DNA from: Deltaproteobacteria bacterium
Lineage (GTDB): Bacteria; Myxococcota; Myxococcia; Myxococcales; SZAS-1
Reading direction: 5' to 3'
Length of the DNA stretch: 64,000 bases
Assembly: GCA_018266075.1 (NCBI GenBank)
Contig: JAFEBB010000026.1
Location: forward strand, 1 to 64,000
Part shown: in pieces, positions 15,728-22,853 of the stretch
Layout: each line of letters begins with the position of its first letter
Numbering within the stretch: the first letter of the stretch is position 1
Notes under the pieces: generated by a model
What the model was told of the DNA's origin: nothing
The model's database searches: none
The model's input: only the letters and a program-made list of their open reading frames with translations
Program-made: the position numbers and the translations under genes

Positions 15728-16627
15728 GTGATACGTCCGCGCGTGGATTGGAAGCGCGCCAGCGTGTACGCCGCGTTGATCGGCCAGGTGCTGCTCAGCG
15801 CGGGCACGTACCTCACGGCCAAGGTTGCGCTGCCATCGTTCGGCCCGTGGACGCTGCTCATCCTCCGGTTCGTGATCGCCGCGCCGGCGTTCGTGCTGCT
15901 GCTCGCGCTCGGGCCGGGGCCGGCTCTGCCGCGTGGGCTCTGGTCGCGCCCGGGCGAGCTCTTCGCGCTGCTCTGCGGGCCGCTGAATCAGCTCCTGTTT
16001 CTCGCCGGGCTGGTCTGGTCGACGCCGACGCACGCCTCGCTGCTCTACGCGCTCACGCCGATTGGCGTTTACGTCTTCGCGCGGGTACGCCTGAACGAGC
16101 GGCCGAGTCCGATGAAGCTCGCGGGGATCTTCGTGGCGTTCCTGGGCGTGGCGCTGGTGCTCGCCGCGGGCTACGGACCACCCGGACCGGCGCGCTCAGC
16201 CACGCTGCACGGTGACCTCTTCATCCTCGCGGCCGTGGCGGTGTGGGTGATCTACAGCGTCGAAGGCAAGCGCATCGCCCAGCGCGACGGCGCGATCCAG
16301 GTCGCCGGTTGGGCGTCGCTGATGGGGCTGGTGCTGTCGATTCCCGCGTGGCCCTGGCTCCTGCCGCCGGCGACGCTCACCGCGGCGCCGCTCCACGCCT
16401 GGCTGGGCGCGATCTACCTGGGTCTTTTGACGAGCGTGGTGTCGTACGTGCTCTGGTACTACGCGCTGCGGCGGCTGGAGGCGTCGAAGGTGGCGGTCTT
16501 TGCGAACCTCCAGCCGGTGGCCACGGCGGTGCTCGCGCGCACGATCTACGGCGAGGCCTTCGACGTGAAGCTGCTCACCGGCGGGGCGCTGGTGCTGCTG
16601 GGCGTGTTCGTGACCGAGCGCGGCTGA
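15728..16627 (+). CDS. EamA/DMT family transporter
   Basis: Inner-membrane drug/metabolite transporter of 299 residues with ten predicted hydrophobic helices arranged as two EamA repeats (about 12-145 and 157-298). The repeats are recognisable from the paired proline/glycine helices and the ends TPIGVYVFARVRLNERPSP and LQPVATAVLARTIYGEAF. The transported compound is unknown, and related proteins export amino acids or metabolites. The GTG at 15728 begins 18 bp after the queG stop. The Shine-Dalgarno sequence is weak. The 3' end faces a minus-strand gene across a GGATCCGGATC linker. Confidence 0.9.
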   Translation: MIRPRVDWKRASVYAALIGQVLLSAGTYLTAKVALPSFGPWTLLILRFVIAAPAFVLLLALGPGPALPRGLWSRPGELFALLCGPLNQLLFLAGLVWSTPTHASLLYALTPIGVYVFARVRLNERPSPMKLAGIFVAFLGVALVLAAGYGPPGPARSATLHGDLFILAAVAVWVIYSVEGKRIAQRDGAIQVAGWASLMGLVLSIPAWPWLLPPATLTAAPLHAWLGAIYLGLLTSVVSYVLWYYALRRLEASKVAVFANLQPVATAVLARTIYGEAFDVKLLTGGALVLLGVFVTERG

Positions 16628-16646
16628 TCCGAAACGGATCCGGATC
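16628..16646. terminator. GGATCCGGATC palindromic linker between convergent genes
   Basis: Between the stop of the EamA gene and the stop of the minus-strand 159-aa gene lies a short segment with arms TGATCC and GGATCA plus the palindrome GATCCGGATC (16637-16646). It resembles the linker at 2228-2248, also between convergent stops. A hairpin can form on both strands; no T-run follows. Confidence 0.35.
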
Positions 16647-17124
16647 AGTCGTCGTCGCTGTTGCGGTTCTTGAAGCCGGCCTCGAGCTGCTCTTCGCAGG
16701 TCTCGCGCTTCTGCTTGCAGCGGTCCATGCACTTCTGCACCGGGAGCTTCTTGCCGGGCTTCACGTGCAGCGAGTCGTCGTTGGTGTGGCCGATGGTGCA
16801 GTCTTCCTTGCAGTCGTCGAAGTCCTCGTCGCAGCGATCGTCGGTCTCGTCTTCGGGCTTCGTGTCTTGCACCTTCGACGGCCGCGACGACGGGCTCTCG
16901 GTCAGCTCCGGATCCAGCTCGAGCGGATTGCCGGCGTCGGGCTCGGGCGGCGGCGGCTTCTTGTCGGGCTTGGTTTGCGAGGCGCCGGCCTGATCCGTGT
17001 CGGGCGCGGGCGGTGGCCAGATCTCGACGTCGGGCTTCTTGGGCTTGGACTTGCCGGCGCTCGCGACGAGCGGCGTGAAGACGGCAAGCAGGAGCAGCAA
17101 CAGCCGGACCATGGTTGCCTGCAT
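16645..17124 (-). CDS. Secreted Pro-rich, Cys-containing hypothetical protein
   Basis: A 159-residue exported protein: MVRLLLLLLAVFTPLVASA is a signal peptide and the second Met (17112) could equally be the start. The mature protein has a long Pro/Asp/Lys-rich low-complexity region (residues 25-90), then a small domain with six cysteines (CDEDFDDCKEDC, CMDRC, C) in paired CxxxC helical spacing, which suggests a helical hairpin locked by disulfides. A secreted protein at 29.3 kb has a similar Cys pattern (CxxxC pairs). The function is unknown. It is divergent from the ABC-like gene, with an intergenic repeat between. Confidence 0.8.
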   Translation of the reverse strand: MQATMVRLLLLLLAVFTPLVASAGKSKPKKPDVEIWPPPAPDTDQAGASQTKPDKKPPPPEPDAGNPLELDPELTESPSSRPSKVQDTKPEDETDDRCDEDFDDCKEDCTIGHTNDDSLHVKPGKKLPVQKCMDRCKQKRETCEEQLEAGFKNRNSDDD

Positions 17125-17155
17125 GGTAGCGCAAGGCGCCCGGACGGGCGCGAGG

Positions 17156-17265
17156 GGCCGTCGCCCGAGGCGCCGGCAGGCCCGGGGCGCCAGGCTTTCC
17201 CCGGGACGCTCGGGCAGATGCAGGTGCTTGGGGAACGGTGACGGTGATCGGTGTGCGGTGATCGG
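17156..17265 (+). repeat. Intergenic repeat element, copy 2
   Basis: Starts GGCCGTCGCC, continues through GCGCCGGCAGGCCCGGG and TTTCCC, and ends in a 53-bp tract (17213-17265) that is identical, in inverse orientation, to 18134-18186. It lies just upstream of the degenerate ABC-like gene, whose GTG start is 15 bp beyond it. Confidence 0.85.
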
Positions 17266-17279
17266 AATAGAATTCTCGG

Positions 17280-18122
17280 GTGATCACCCTCGATTCGCTC
17301 AGCTGTTCGCGCGCGCCCACGCTCGAGGGATTGAGTTTGACGCTCGGACCGGGCGAGCTGCCAGCCATCGTCGGCGCGGAGGCCGAGGAACGCGCGGCGC
17401 TGGTCGAGCTGCTCGCGGGATATCGGTCCGAGAGCGCTGGCTCGTTCATCCTCGACGGGCATGAGATCCCGGCTCGGGAGCGGCGCAATCGGGTGGTCGT
17501 GTTGCCGCACAAGGCCGCGCTCACGCCCGAGCTCACCGTGGCCGAGCACCTGCGGCTGCTGGCGCGGCTGCGCGGCGCGCGGCTCGACGGCGCGGTGCAG
17601 GACAAGCTCCTCGCCTTCTCCAAGATCGACAAGGCCTCGCGGCGGCCGTCGGATCTCGAGTTTGATCAGCGGCTGCGATTGACGCTCGGGCTTTCTGTCG
17701 TGGGCCGACCGGCGCTGGTGATCGCGCTGGATCCGCCGACCGACGTGGGCGAGCTCATGCCTGAGCTGAGCGCGCCGGATCGGGCCCTGTTGCTGGTGAC
17801 GGACAAGCTCCAGGGGCTCGAGGCGCAGGTCACGCGGGTGCATGGGCTGCAGCACGGCCGGCTCTCCGACGGCATCACCTCGGCGGACTCCGAGCCTGGA
17901 GAGCGCGCGTTCGTGCTGCGTGTCGCGCCGGGCGGACCGCCGCTGGAGACGGTGTTGGCCACGCAAGCGGGTGTCACGGTGGACGGCCTTGGGGAAGGGC
18001 TCTATCGGCTGCGAGTCCTGCGCGAGGTGGCGGTGGCGCCGCTCATCCGTACGCTGGTTTCACGCGGCGTCACGCTCGAAGCGGTGACGCCGATGGGTGA
18101 GCGAACGGCATCCCGGCTCTAG
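17280..18122 (+). CDS. Degenerate ABC-transporter ATPase-like protein
   Basis: A 280-residue protein with the overall layout of an ABC nucleotide-binding domain followed by a C-terminal extension (SRAPTLEGLSLTLGPGELPAIVG, then VVLPHKAALTPELTVAEHLRLLARLRG). The catalytic motifs are lost: the Walker A position reads GAEAEERAAL with no Lys-Ser/Thr, the signature LSGGQ is replaced by PSDLEFDQ, and Walker B ends ALDPPTD without the catalytic Glu. It should therefore not hydrolyse ATP. No permease gene is adjacent. It has a GTG start at 17280 with weak ribosome site. It is bracketed by inverted copies of the same repeat. It could be a scaffold or regulatory pseudo-ATPase, or a decaying gene with an intact frame. 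Confidence 0.75.
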   Translation: MITLDSLSCSRAPTLEGLSLTLGPGELPAIVGAEAEERAALVELLAGYRSESAGSFILDGHEIPARERRNRVVVLPHKAALTPELTVAEHLRLLARLRGARLDGAVQDKLLAFSKIDKASRRPSDLEFDQRLRLTLGLSVVGRPALVIALDPPTDVGELMPELSAPDRALLLVTDKLQGLEAQVTRVHGLQHGRLSDGITSADSEPGERAFVLRVAPGGPPLETVLATQAGVTVDGLGEGLYRLRVLREVAVAPLIRTLVSRGVTLEAVTPMGERTASRL

Positions 18123-18133
18123 TCTCATCGAGC

Positions 18134-18244
18134 CCGATCACCGCACACCGATCACCGTCACCGTTCCCCAAGCACCTGCATCTGCCGGGTGCAGCAGGGA
18201 AACGCGAGCATCCCGGGCCTGCCGGCGCCATTCTGGCGACGGCC
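18134..18244 (-). repeat. Intergenic repeat element, copy 3
   Basis: Inverted partner of copy 2: positions 18134-18186 are the exact reverse complement of 17213-17265 (53 of 53), and the outer part (to GGCGACGGCC at 18235-18244) is similar with small gaps. It lies 11 bp after the stop of the ABC-like gene. Confidence 0.85.
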
Positions 18245-18317
18245 CTTCGCGTCCCGGAATGTGTCTTCCCTTCAGCCGTTTGTGCAGCCAAGGTCGTTCG
18301 GGGAGGGGTAAGCCGGT

Positions 18318-19061
18318 GTGACCCTCGCCACTCCGGCGCCGGTTGCCATCGCGGTTATACTTGCCTCGGTCCTGGAGGCTTCTCGGGTGCTGGCGTTCCT
18401 GGAGATCGCGCGCGCGGCGTTCCTGAGCCTCGGTCGGCGGCTGGGGCCCTGGCTCCTGGGCCTGGCGGTGCTCGCGGGCGTGGGTTGGTTCGCCAACAGC
18501 GACCTCACCCGGGTGTTGATCATCATCGGCGCGGTGACGTTGGTTGGCGGCGCCATTCCGGCCGTCGCGGGCACCGGGCTGCGCTCCTGGCTGCGCGCGG
18601 GGCCGCTGGGCTTGGCCGATCGCGGCGGCGGCTACTTTGCGACGGTTGGCTATGGCATCGGCGCGGCGCTGGTGGCCCTGCCCTTCGTCCTCGCGGCGAC
18701 GTCCGTGGCCAACGGCACCGACCTGCGCGAGCTGCCCGAGGTGCTCGGGCTCTCCGTCGCAGCGGTGCTGGTGGTGTCGTGGCTGGGCGCTGCCGCCGGA
18801 CGCCTGGTGGAGAGCGGCGTGGCCGTGGTCATGCTCAGCTGGGTGGGAGCCGCGGCCGTGTCCGGTGCGACGTTCGCCGCCACCGCGGGCATCAAAGAAT
18901 TCTCGGTCGTGCACGGAACCGATGGTGCGTTCGTGGAGCGCTTCCCGTACGACGCATGGGGGCCGTTCATCATGGTGGGCCTGGCGGTGGTGACCACCCA
19001 TGCGCTGATGTGGCTCGCCTCTCGGGTGGACCAGCGCGCGCCCACGCACCCGGTGGCGTGA
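18318..19061 (+). CDS. Integral membrane protein, hypothetical
   Basis: A 247-residue protein with six to seven hydrophobic helices (roughly 8-30, 44-60, 66-85, 105-127, 140-160, 166-190 and 217-237) and short charged loops. I recognise no transporter signature. A Gly/Ala-rich style suggests a small inner-membrane permease-like or Yip1-like protein. The GTG start at 18318 is supported by GGGGAGGGG upstream. The TGA stop overlaps the ATG of the Nudix gene (GTGATG), so the two are translationally coupled, which gives the only hint about context. Confidence 0.78.
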   Translation: MTLATPAPVAIAVILASVLEASRVLAFLEIARAAFLSLGRRLGPWLLGLAVLAGVGWFANSDLTRVLIIIGAVTLVGGAIPAVAGTGLRSWLRAGPLGLADRGGGYFATVGYGIGAALVALPFVLAATSVANGTDLRELPEVLGLSVAAVLVVSWLGAAAGRLVESGVAVVMLSWVGAAAVSGATFAATAGIKEFSVVHGTDGAFVERFPYDAWGPFIMVGLAVVTTHALMWLASRVDQRAPTHPVA

Positions 19062-19675
19062 TGCAACCCGGCACGGCGCCGCAGACTCCCGAGGCCCGCC
19101 TCGAGGCCCTCGGCCTCGCGCTTCGACGCCGTCCCGCCGGGAAGATCTGGATCCCGGATCTGGTCCTGAAGCCCGCGGCGGTGCTCATCCCGCTCTTCGT
19201 TCGCAACGCCGAGCTCTGGGTGCTGCTCACCCAGCGGCGCGCGGATCTGCGCGCGCACGCGGGGCAGATCTCGTTTCCAGGCGGCGGCGTCGACCAGACG
19301 GATCCGGATCCGAGCATCACCGCGCTGCGCGAGGCCGAGGAAGAAGTGGGCATCCCGCGCGGGCAGGTGCGGCTCATGGGCCAGCTCGATGAGTACCCCA
19401 CGGTGACGTTCTTCAAGATCAGCCCGTTCGTGGGACAGATCACCGAGCCGCACGCGCTGACGCCGAATCCATCCGAGGTGGCCGAGGTGATCGAGCTGCC
19501 GCTCTCGGCCTTCAAACAGCCGGGCGTGCACACCGAAGAGCCCATCCCGTTCCCGTATCCGAAGCTGGGACGCTTCAAGAGCATCACCAGCTACCAGATC
19601 GGACGGCATCGCGTGTGGGGCGTGACCGGCGCCATCCTGAAGCAGCTTCTGGAGATTGAAGCGACGCTCGGCTAG
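19061..19675 (+). CDS. Nudix hydrolase, CoA pyrophosphatase type
   Basis: A 204-residue Nudix enzyme of the NUDT7/NudL group that splits coenzyme A into 3',5'-ADP and phosphopantetheine. The CoA-specific block LLTQRRADLRAHAGQISFPGG (from residue 55) precedes the Nudix box, whose REAEEEVG (90-97) supplies the metal-binding glutamates. No signal peptide is present, so it is probably cytoplasmic. The ATG overlaps the stop of the membrane protein gene by one base. The manC gene follows after 11 bp. Confidence 0.9.
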   Translation: MQPGTAPQTPEARLEALGLALRRRPAGKIWIPDLVLKPAAVLIPLFVRNAELWVLLTQRRADLRAHAGQISFPGGGVDQTDPDPSITALREAEEEVGIPRGQVRLMGQLDEYPTVTFFKISPFVGQITEPHALTPNPSEVAEVIELPLSAFKQPGVHTEEPIPFPYPKLGRFKSITSYQIGRHRVWGVTGAILKQLLEIEATLG

Positions 19676-19686
19676 CTTGCGCGGCC

Positions 19687-20754
19687 GTGAACCTCTATCC
19701 CGTCATCATGGCTGGCGGCTCGGGCACGCGCTTCTGGCCCTTGTCGCGCAAGCAGCGCCCCAAGCAGTTCCTCCCGCTCGTCTCGCAGAAGCCGCTCATC
19801 GCCGAGACCGCCGAGCGACTGCCGCCGCTGGCGAAGATCCAGGACAGCTATGTCGTCTGCGGCAAGGCGCATGCGGCCGCGGTGAAGAAGCTCGTGCCCA
19901 AGCTGCCCGCCGCGCACATCCTCGTGGAGCCCGCCGCGCGCAACACGGCGCCGGCCATTGGGCTCGCGGCGGCCGTCATCGCCAAGAAGGATCCGACGGG
20001 GATCCTGGTGGTGCTCCCGAGCGATCACCACGTGGCCGACGTGCCCGGCTTCCGCAAGGCGCTGGCCGAGGCCGCGCACTACGCCGATCGCGGCGCGCTG
20101 GTGACCCTGGGCATCAAGCCCTCGCGGCCGGAGACGGGCTACGGCTACATCCAGCTCGGCGATCGCATCGAGCGCGGGCCCGGACACCGCGTGCGCGCGT
20201 TCGTGGAGAAGCCGGACGCCGCCCGCGCCGCGCAGTACCTCGAGGGCGGCCAGCACGCGTGGAACGCGGGCATCTTCCTCTTCCGCGCCGACGCCATCCT
20301 GCTCGAGATCCGCGAGCACATGCCCGAGCTCGCCGACGGCCTCGACGCCCTCTCGCCGCACGTGGGCAAGCCGAGCTTCGCCCGCGCGCTGGCCAAGATC
20401 TTTCCCAAGCTGCCGAGCGTGAGCATCGACTACGGCGTGATGGAGAAGGCGCGAAACATCGTGGTCGTGCCCAGCGAGTTCGGCTGGAGCGACGTGGGCT
20501 CGTTCGCCGCGCTGCCCGAGGTGCGGCCCGCGGACGGCCAGGGCAACGTGGTGAGCGGCATGGCCCTGCCGGTGTCGTCGCGCGGGTGCGTGATCCTCGC
20601 GGATCCGAAGCGGCCCATCGCGGTCGTCGGCGTGGACGACCTGATCGTCGTCGACGCGGGCGACGCCATCCTCGTGTGCCCCAAGTCGCGCGCGCAGGAG
20701 GTGCGCAAGGCCGTGGAGGAGCTGGAGAAGCGCAAGCTCTCGCGGTTCATCTGA
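19687..20754 (+). CDS. manC: Mannose-1-phosphate guanylyltransferase
   Basis: Makes GDP-mannose from mannose-1-phosphate and GTP for lipopolysaccharide, capsule or exopolysaccharide. The N-terminal signature AGGSGTRFWPLSRKQRPKQF is at residues 9-28, and FVEKPD and NAGIFLF follow in order. At 355 residues it lacks the C-terminal cupin isomerase domain of bifunctional enzymes, so it is monofunctional. The GTG start at 19687 gives the normal N-terminus. The phosphomannomutase gene follows 38 bp downstream, and the two catalyse consecutive steps. Confidence 0.95.
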   Translation: MNLYPVIMAGGSGTRFWPLSRKQRPKQFLPLVSQKPLIAETAERLPPLAKIQDSYVVCGKAHAAAVKKLVPKLPAAHILVEPAARNTAPAIGLAAAVIAKKDPTGILVVLPSDHHVADVPGFRKALAEAAHYADRGALVTLGIKPSRPETGYGYIQLGDRIERGPGHRVRAFVEKPDAARAAQYLEGGQHAWNAGIFLFRADAILLEIREHMPELADGLDALSPHVGKPSFARALAKIFPKLPSVSIDYGVMEKARNIVVVPSEFGWSDVGSFAALPEVRPADGQGNVVSGMALPVSSRGCVILADPKRPIAVVGVDDLIVVDAGDAILVCPKSRAQEVRKAVEELEKRKLSRFI

Positions 20755-20792
20755 GCCGTTGCTAGATTGCGCCGCCCAACCCGGAGCGACGC

Positions 20793-22151
20793 ATGAATCC
20801 GCACATCTTCCGCGAGTACGACATCCGCGGGCTCGTGGATAAGGACCTCACCGAAGAGGTCGCGAATCTGCTCGGGCTCGGGCTGGGCACGACCGTGCGC
20901 CGCAAGGGCGGCAAGACCGTGGTCCTGGGCCGCGACTGCCGCGAGTCGAGCGACCGGTTCCGCGACGCGATGATCCCCGGGCTGACGTCGACCGGCGTGA
21001 ACGTCATCGACATCGGCGTGGTGCCCACGCCGCTCACCTACTTTGCCGCGAACACGCTCCCCGAGGTCGACGGCCTGGCGATGATCACCGGCTCGCACAA
21101 CCCGAAGGAGTACAACGGCTTCAAGATGGGCGCGGGGAAGACCACCTTCCACGGCCACGAGATCCAGGCCCTGCGCCAGCTCATCGAGAAGCGCGACTTC
21201 GAGAAGGGCGCAGGCTTCGTTCGCCAGCACGACATCATCACGCCGTACCAGAAGTTCGTGCGCGAGACGGTGAAGGTCGGTCCGCGGAAGCTGAAGATCG
21301 TCATCGACGCGGGCAACGGCGTGGGCGGCGCGGTGGCAGTGCCCATGTTCAAGGCCATGGGCTACGAGGTCATCGACCAGTACTGCGAGATGGACGCCAA
21401 CTTCCCGCACCACCACCCGGATCCGACGGTCGTCGAGAACATGCACGACCTCATCAAGCGGGTGAAAGCCGAGAAGGCCGACGTGGGCATCGCCTACGAC
21501 GGCGACGCGGATCGCCTCGGCGTGGTCGACGACCAGGGCAACATCCTCTGGGGCGACCAGCTGATGATCCTCTTCAGCCGCGAGCTGTTGAAGCAGGTGC
21601 CGGGCGCGACGATCGTCGGCGAGGTGAAGTGCTCGATGACGATGTACGACGACATCGCCAAGCACGGCGGCAAGCCCATCATGTGGAAGGCGGGGCACTC
21701 GCTCATCAAGGCCAAGATGAAGGAGACCGGCGCGGAGATGGCCGGCGAGATGAGCGGCCACATCTTCTGGACCAACCGCTACTACGGCTTCGACGACGGC
21801 GTGTACTCGAGCGCGCGGTTGCTGGAGATCCTCAGCCAGGCGCAGAAGCCGATGTCGCAGCTGCTGGACGACGTGCCCAAGACGTTCGCCAGCCCCGAGA
21901 TCCGCTTCGACATGCCGAGCGAGGAGAAGAAGTTCGCCACGGTGAAGAAGGCCATCGAGATCTGCCGCAAGCGCGGCTACGAGATGGTCGACGTCGACGG
22001 CGTGCGCGTGATCTTCCCCGACGGCTGGGGCTTGATCCGTGCGTCGAACACGCAGCCGATCCTGGTGCTGCGCTACGAGGCGAAGACGGAGCCGCGGCTG
22101 AAGGAGATCCAGAAGCTCATCGAGGGCGTGCTGGACGAGGCGCAGAAGTAG
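20793..22151 (+). CDS. manB: Phosphomannomutase/phosphoglucomutase
   Basis: Interconverts hexose-6-phosphate and hexose-1-phosphate, supplying mannose-1-phosphate to ManC. The 452-residue protein opens with FREYDIRG, carries the phosphoserine at S101 in TGSHNPKEYNG, the metal loop DGDADR (236-241) and the sugar loop GEMSGH. The last block RASNTQPILVLRYEA is the phosphate-binding domain. GGAG lies upstream of the ATG. It forms a GDP-mannose operon with manC. The AlgC-type dual specificity is likely but cannot be told from sequence. Confidence 0.95.
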   Translation: MNPHIFREYDIRGLVDKDLTEEVANLLGLGLGTTVRRKGGKTVVLGRDCRESSDRFRDAMIPGLTSTGVNVIDIGVVPTPLTYFAANTLPEVDGLAMITGSHNPKEYNGFKMGAGKTTFHGHEIQALRQLIEKRDFEKGAGFVRQHDIITPYQKFVRETVKVGPRKLKIVIDAGNGVGGAVAVPMFKAMGYEVIDQYCEMDANFPHHHPDPTVVENMHDLIKRVKAEKADVGIAYDGDADRLGVVDDQGNILWGDQLMILFSRELLKQVPGATIVGEVKCSMTMYDDIAKHGGKPIMWKAGHSLIKAKMKETGAEMAGEMSGHIFWTNRYYGFDDGVYSSARLLEILSQAQKPMSQLLDDVPKTFASPEIRFDMPSEEKKFATVKKAIEICRKRGYEMVDVDGVRVIFPDGWGLIRASNTQPILVLRYEAKTEPRLKEIQKLIEGVLDEAQK

Positions 22152-22160
22152 CGAGCGCGC

Positions 22161-22784
22161 TCACGCGAACATGTAGCGGAACGCGAGCCCGCGCGGCGTC
22201 CGCTTCGAGAAGATGTTCAGCATGCTGTTGAAGAACGGGAAGTTGCCACTCGGGAGTCCCGGGTCATTGCCGCTGGGAAAAGTGAATTGCAACGCGGGCA
22301 AGAATCCCTTGGCGATCACAGCTTGCCAACGCTCCGTGAAGCGCTGGTCGTAGAAGTACGGAAATCCGCCAATCTTGTGGCTTGTTCGCGCGGCTACTTC
22401 GAACGGTGGGTCATCGCGCTTCGCGAGCGTCTTCAGTGCGTGTCCGGAGAACGCAGCCCGAAGCGACGAACGAGAGAGTCGCGGCGACGGAGCGTGGATC
22501 ACGAACTGCACGAGCTTGCTTCGCTCGTCGTAGAGAACGCCATGCCCCTCGACCTCTGAAGATCCCCAAGGGTCGAGCGATGTGAAGAGCGAGAGCTCAA
22601 GCGCTGGTCGTCGCGAGATTGCGACAGTTGCGAAGTAGTGCGTCGCTGCGAGGACTTCGGGCGGGCGCACGCCACGCGGGGGCATTCCCCCGATGCGGCC
22701 ACCGTTGCTTGAGTCACGTGCGCCGATCACGAGTGGCAGACATTCGTCTGGCGAAAGCACTTCCCAGATCGGGATGAAGTCCAC
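22161..22784 (-). CDS. Hypothetical protein, 207 aa, atypical composition
   Basis: Unrecognised protein. The GTG at 22784 is chosen because GGAGG lies four bases upstream; a GTG nine codons earlier has no such site. The sequence includes DFIPIWEVLSPDEC, then ATHYFATVA and, near the end, SHKIGGFPYFYDQ and FLPALQFTFPSGND. The last part loosely recalls the DUF1963/YwqG fold, where KIGGxPxxxQ is typical; that is a weak similarity. There is no signal peptide. The coding stretch looks less GC-rich than its neighbours (many AAG/GAA/TTC and CGA/AGT codons), which hints at horizontal acquisition. It is separated from the upstream gene by a strong hairpin, so it probably has its own promoter or is poorly transcribed. 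Confidence 0.65.
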   Translation of the reverse strand: MDFIPIWEVLSPDECLPLVIGARDSSNGGRIGGMPPRGVRPPEVLAATHYFATVAISRRPALELSLFTSLDPWGSSEVEGHGVLYDERSKLVQFVIHAPSPRLSRSSLRAAFSGHALKTLAKRDDPPFEVAARTSHKIGGFPYFYDQRFTERWQAVIAKGFLPALQFTFPSGNDPGLPSGNFPFFNSMLNIFSKRTPRGLAFRYMFA

Positions 22785-22800
22785 AAGCCCTCCAAACGAA

Positions 22801-22833
22801 GAGGCCGGCACCGGATCGAACCGGGCCGGCCTC
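22801..22833 (-). terminator. Hairpin terminator after the FG-GAP/ASPIC gene
   Basis: Nine-base arms GAGGCCGGC and GCCGGCCTC are perfectly complementary, with an additional inner CCGG/CCGG pair and a six-base loop; one base is bulged. It lies 21 bp after the stop codon of the minus-strand gene at 22854. The following bases TTCGTTT give only a short T-tract, so it may be a strong pausing hairpin rather than a classic terminator. Confidence 0.6.
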
Positions 22834-22853
22834 GGTTGCTTCTGCGTAGCCGA

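Noticed and set aside
22801-22833. On the minus strand the sequence GGTTCGATCC looks like the T-arm of a tRNA.
   Set aside because: Base pairing of the T-stem fails when the loop is placed correctly, and the upstream DNA is a protein gene with no D-arm or anticodon arm. It is explained as a hairpin after the FG-GAP/ASPIC gene.
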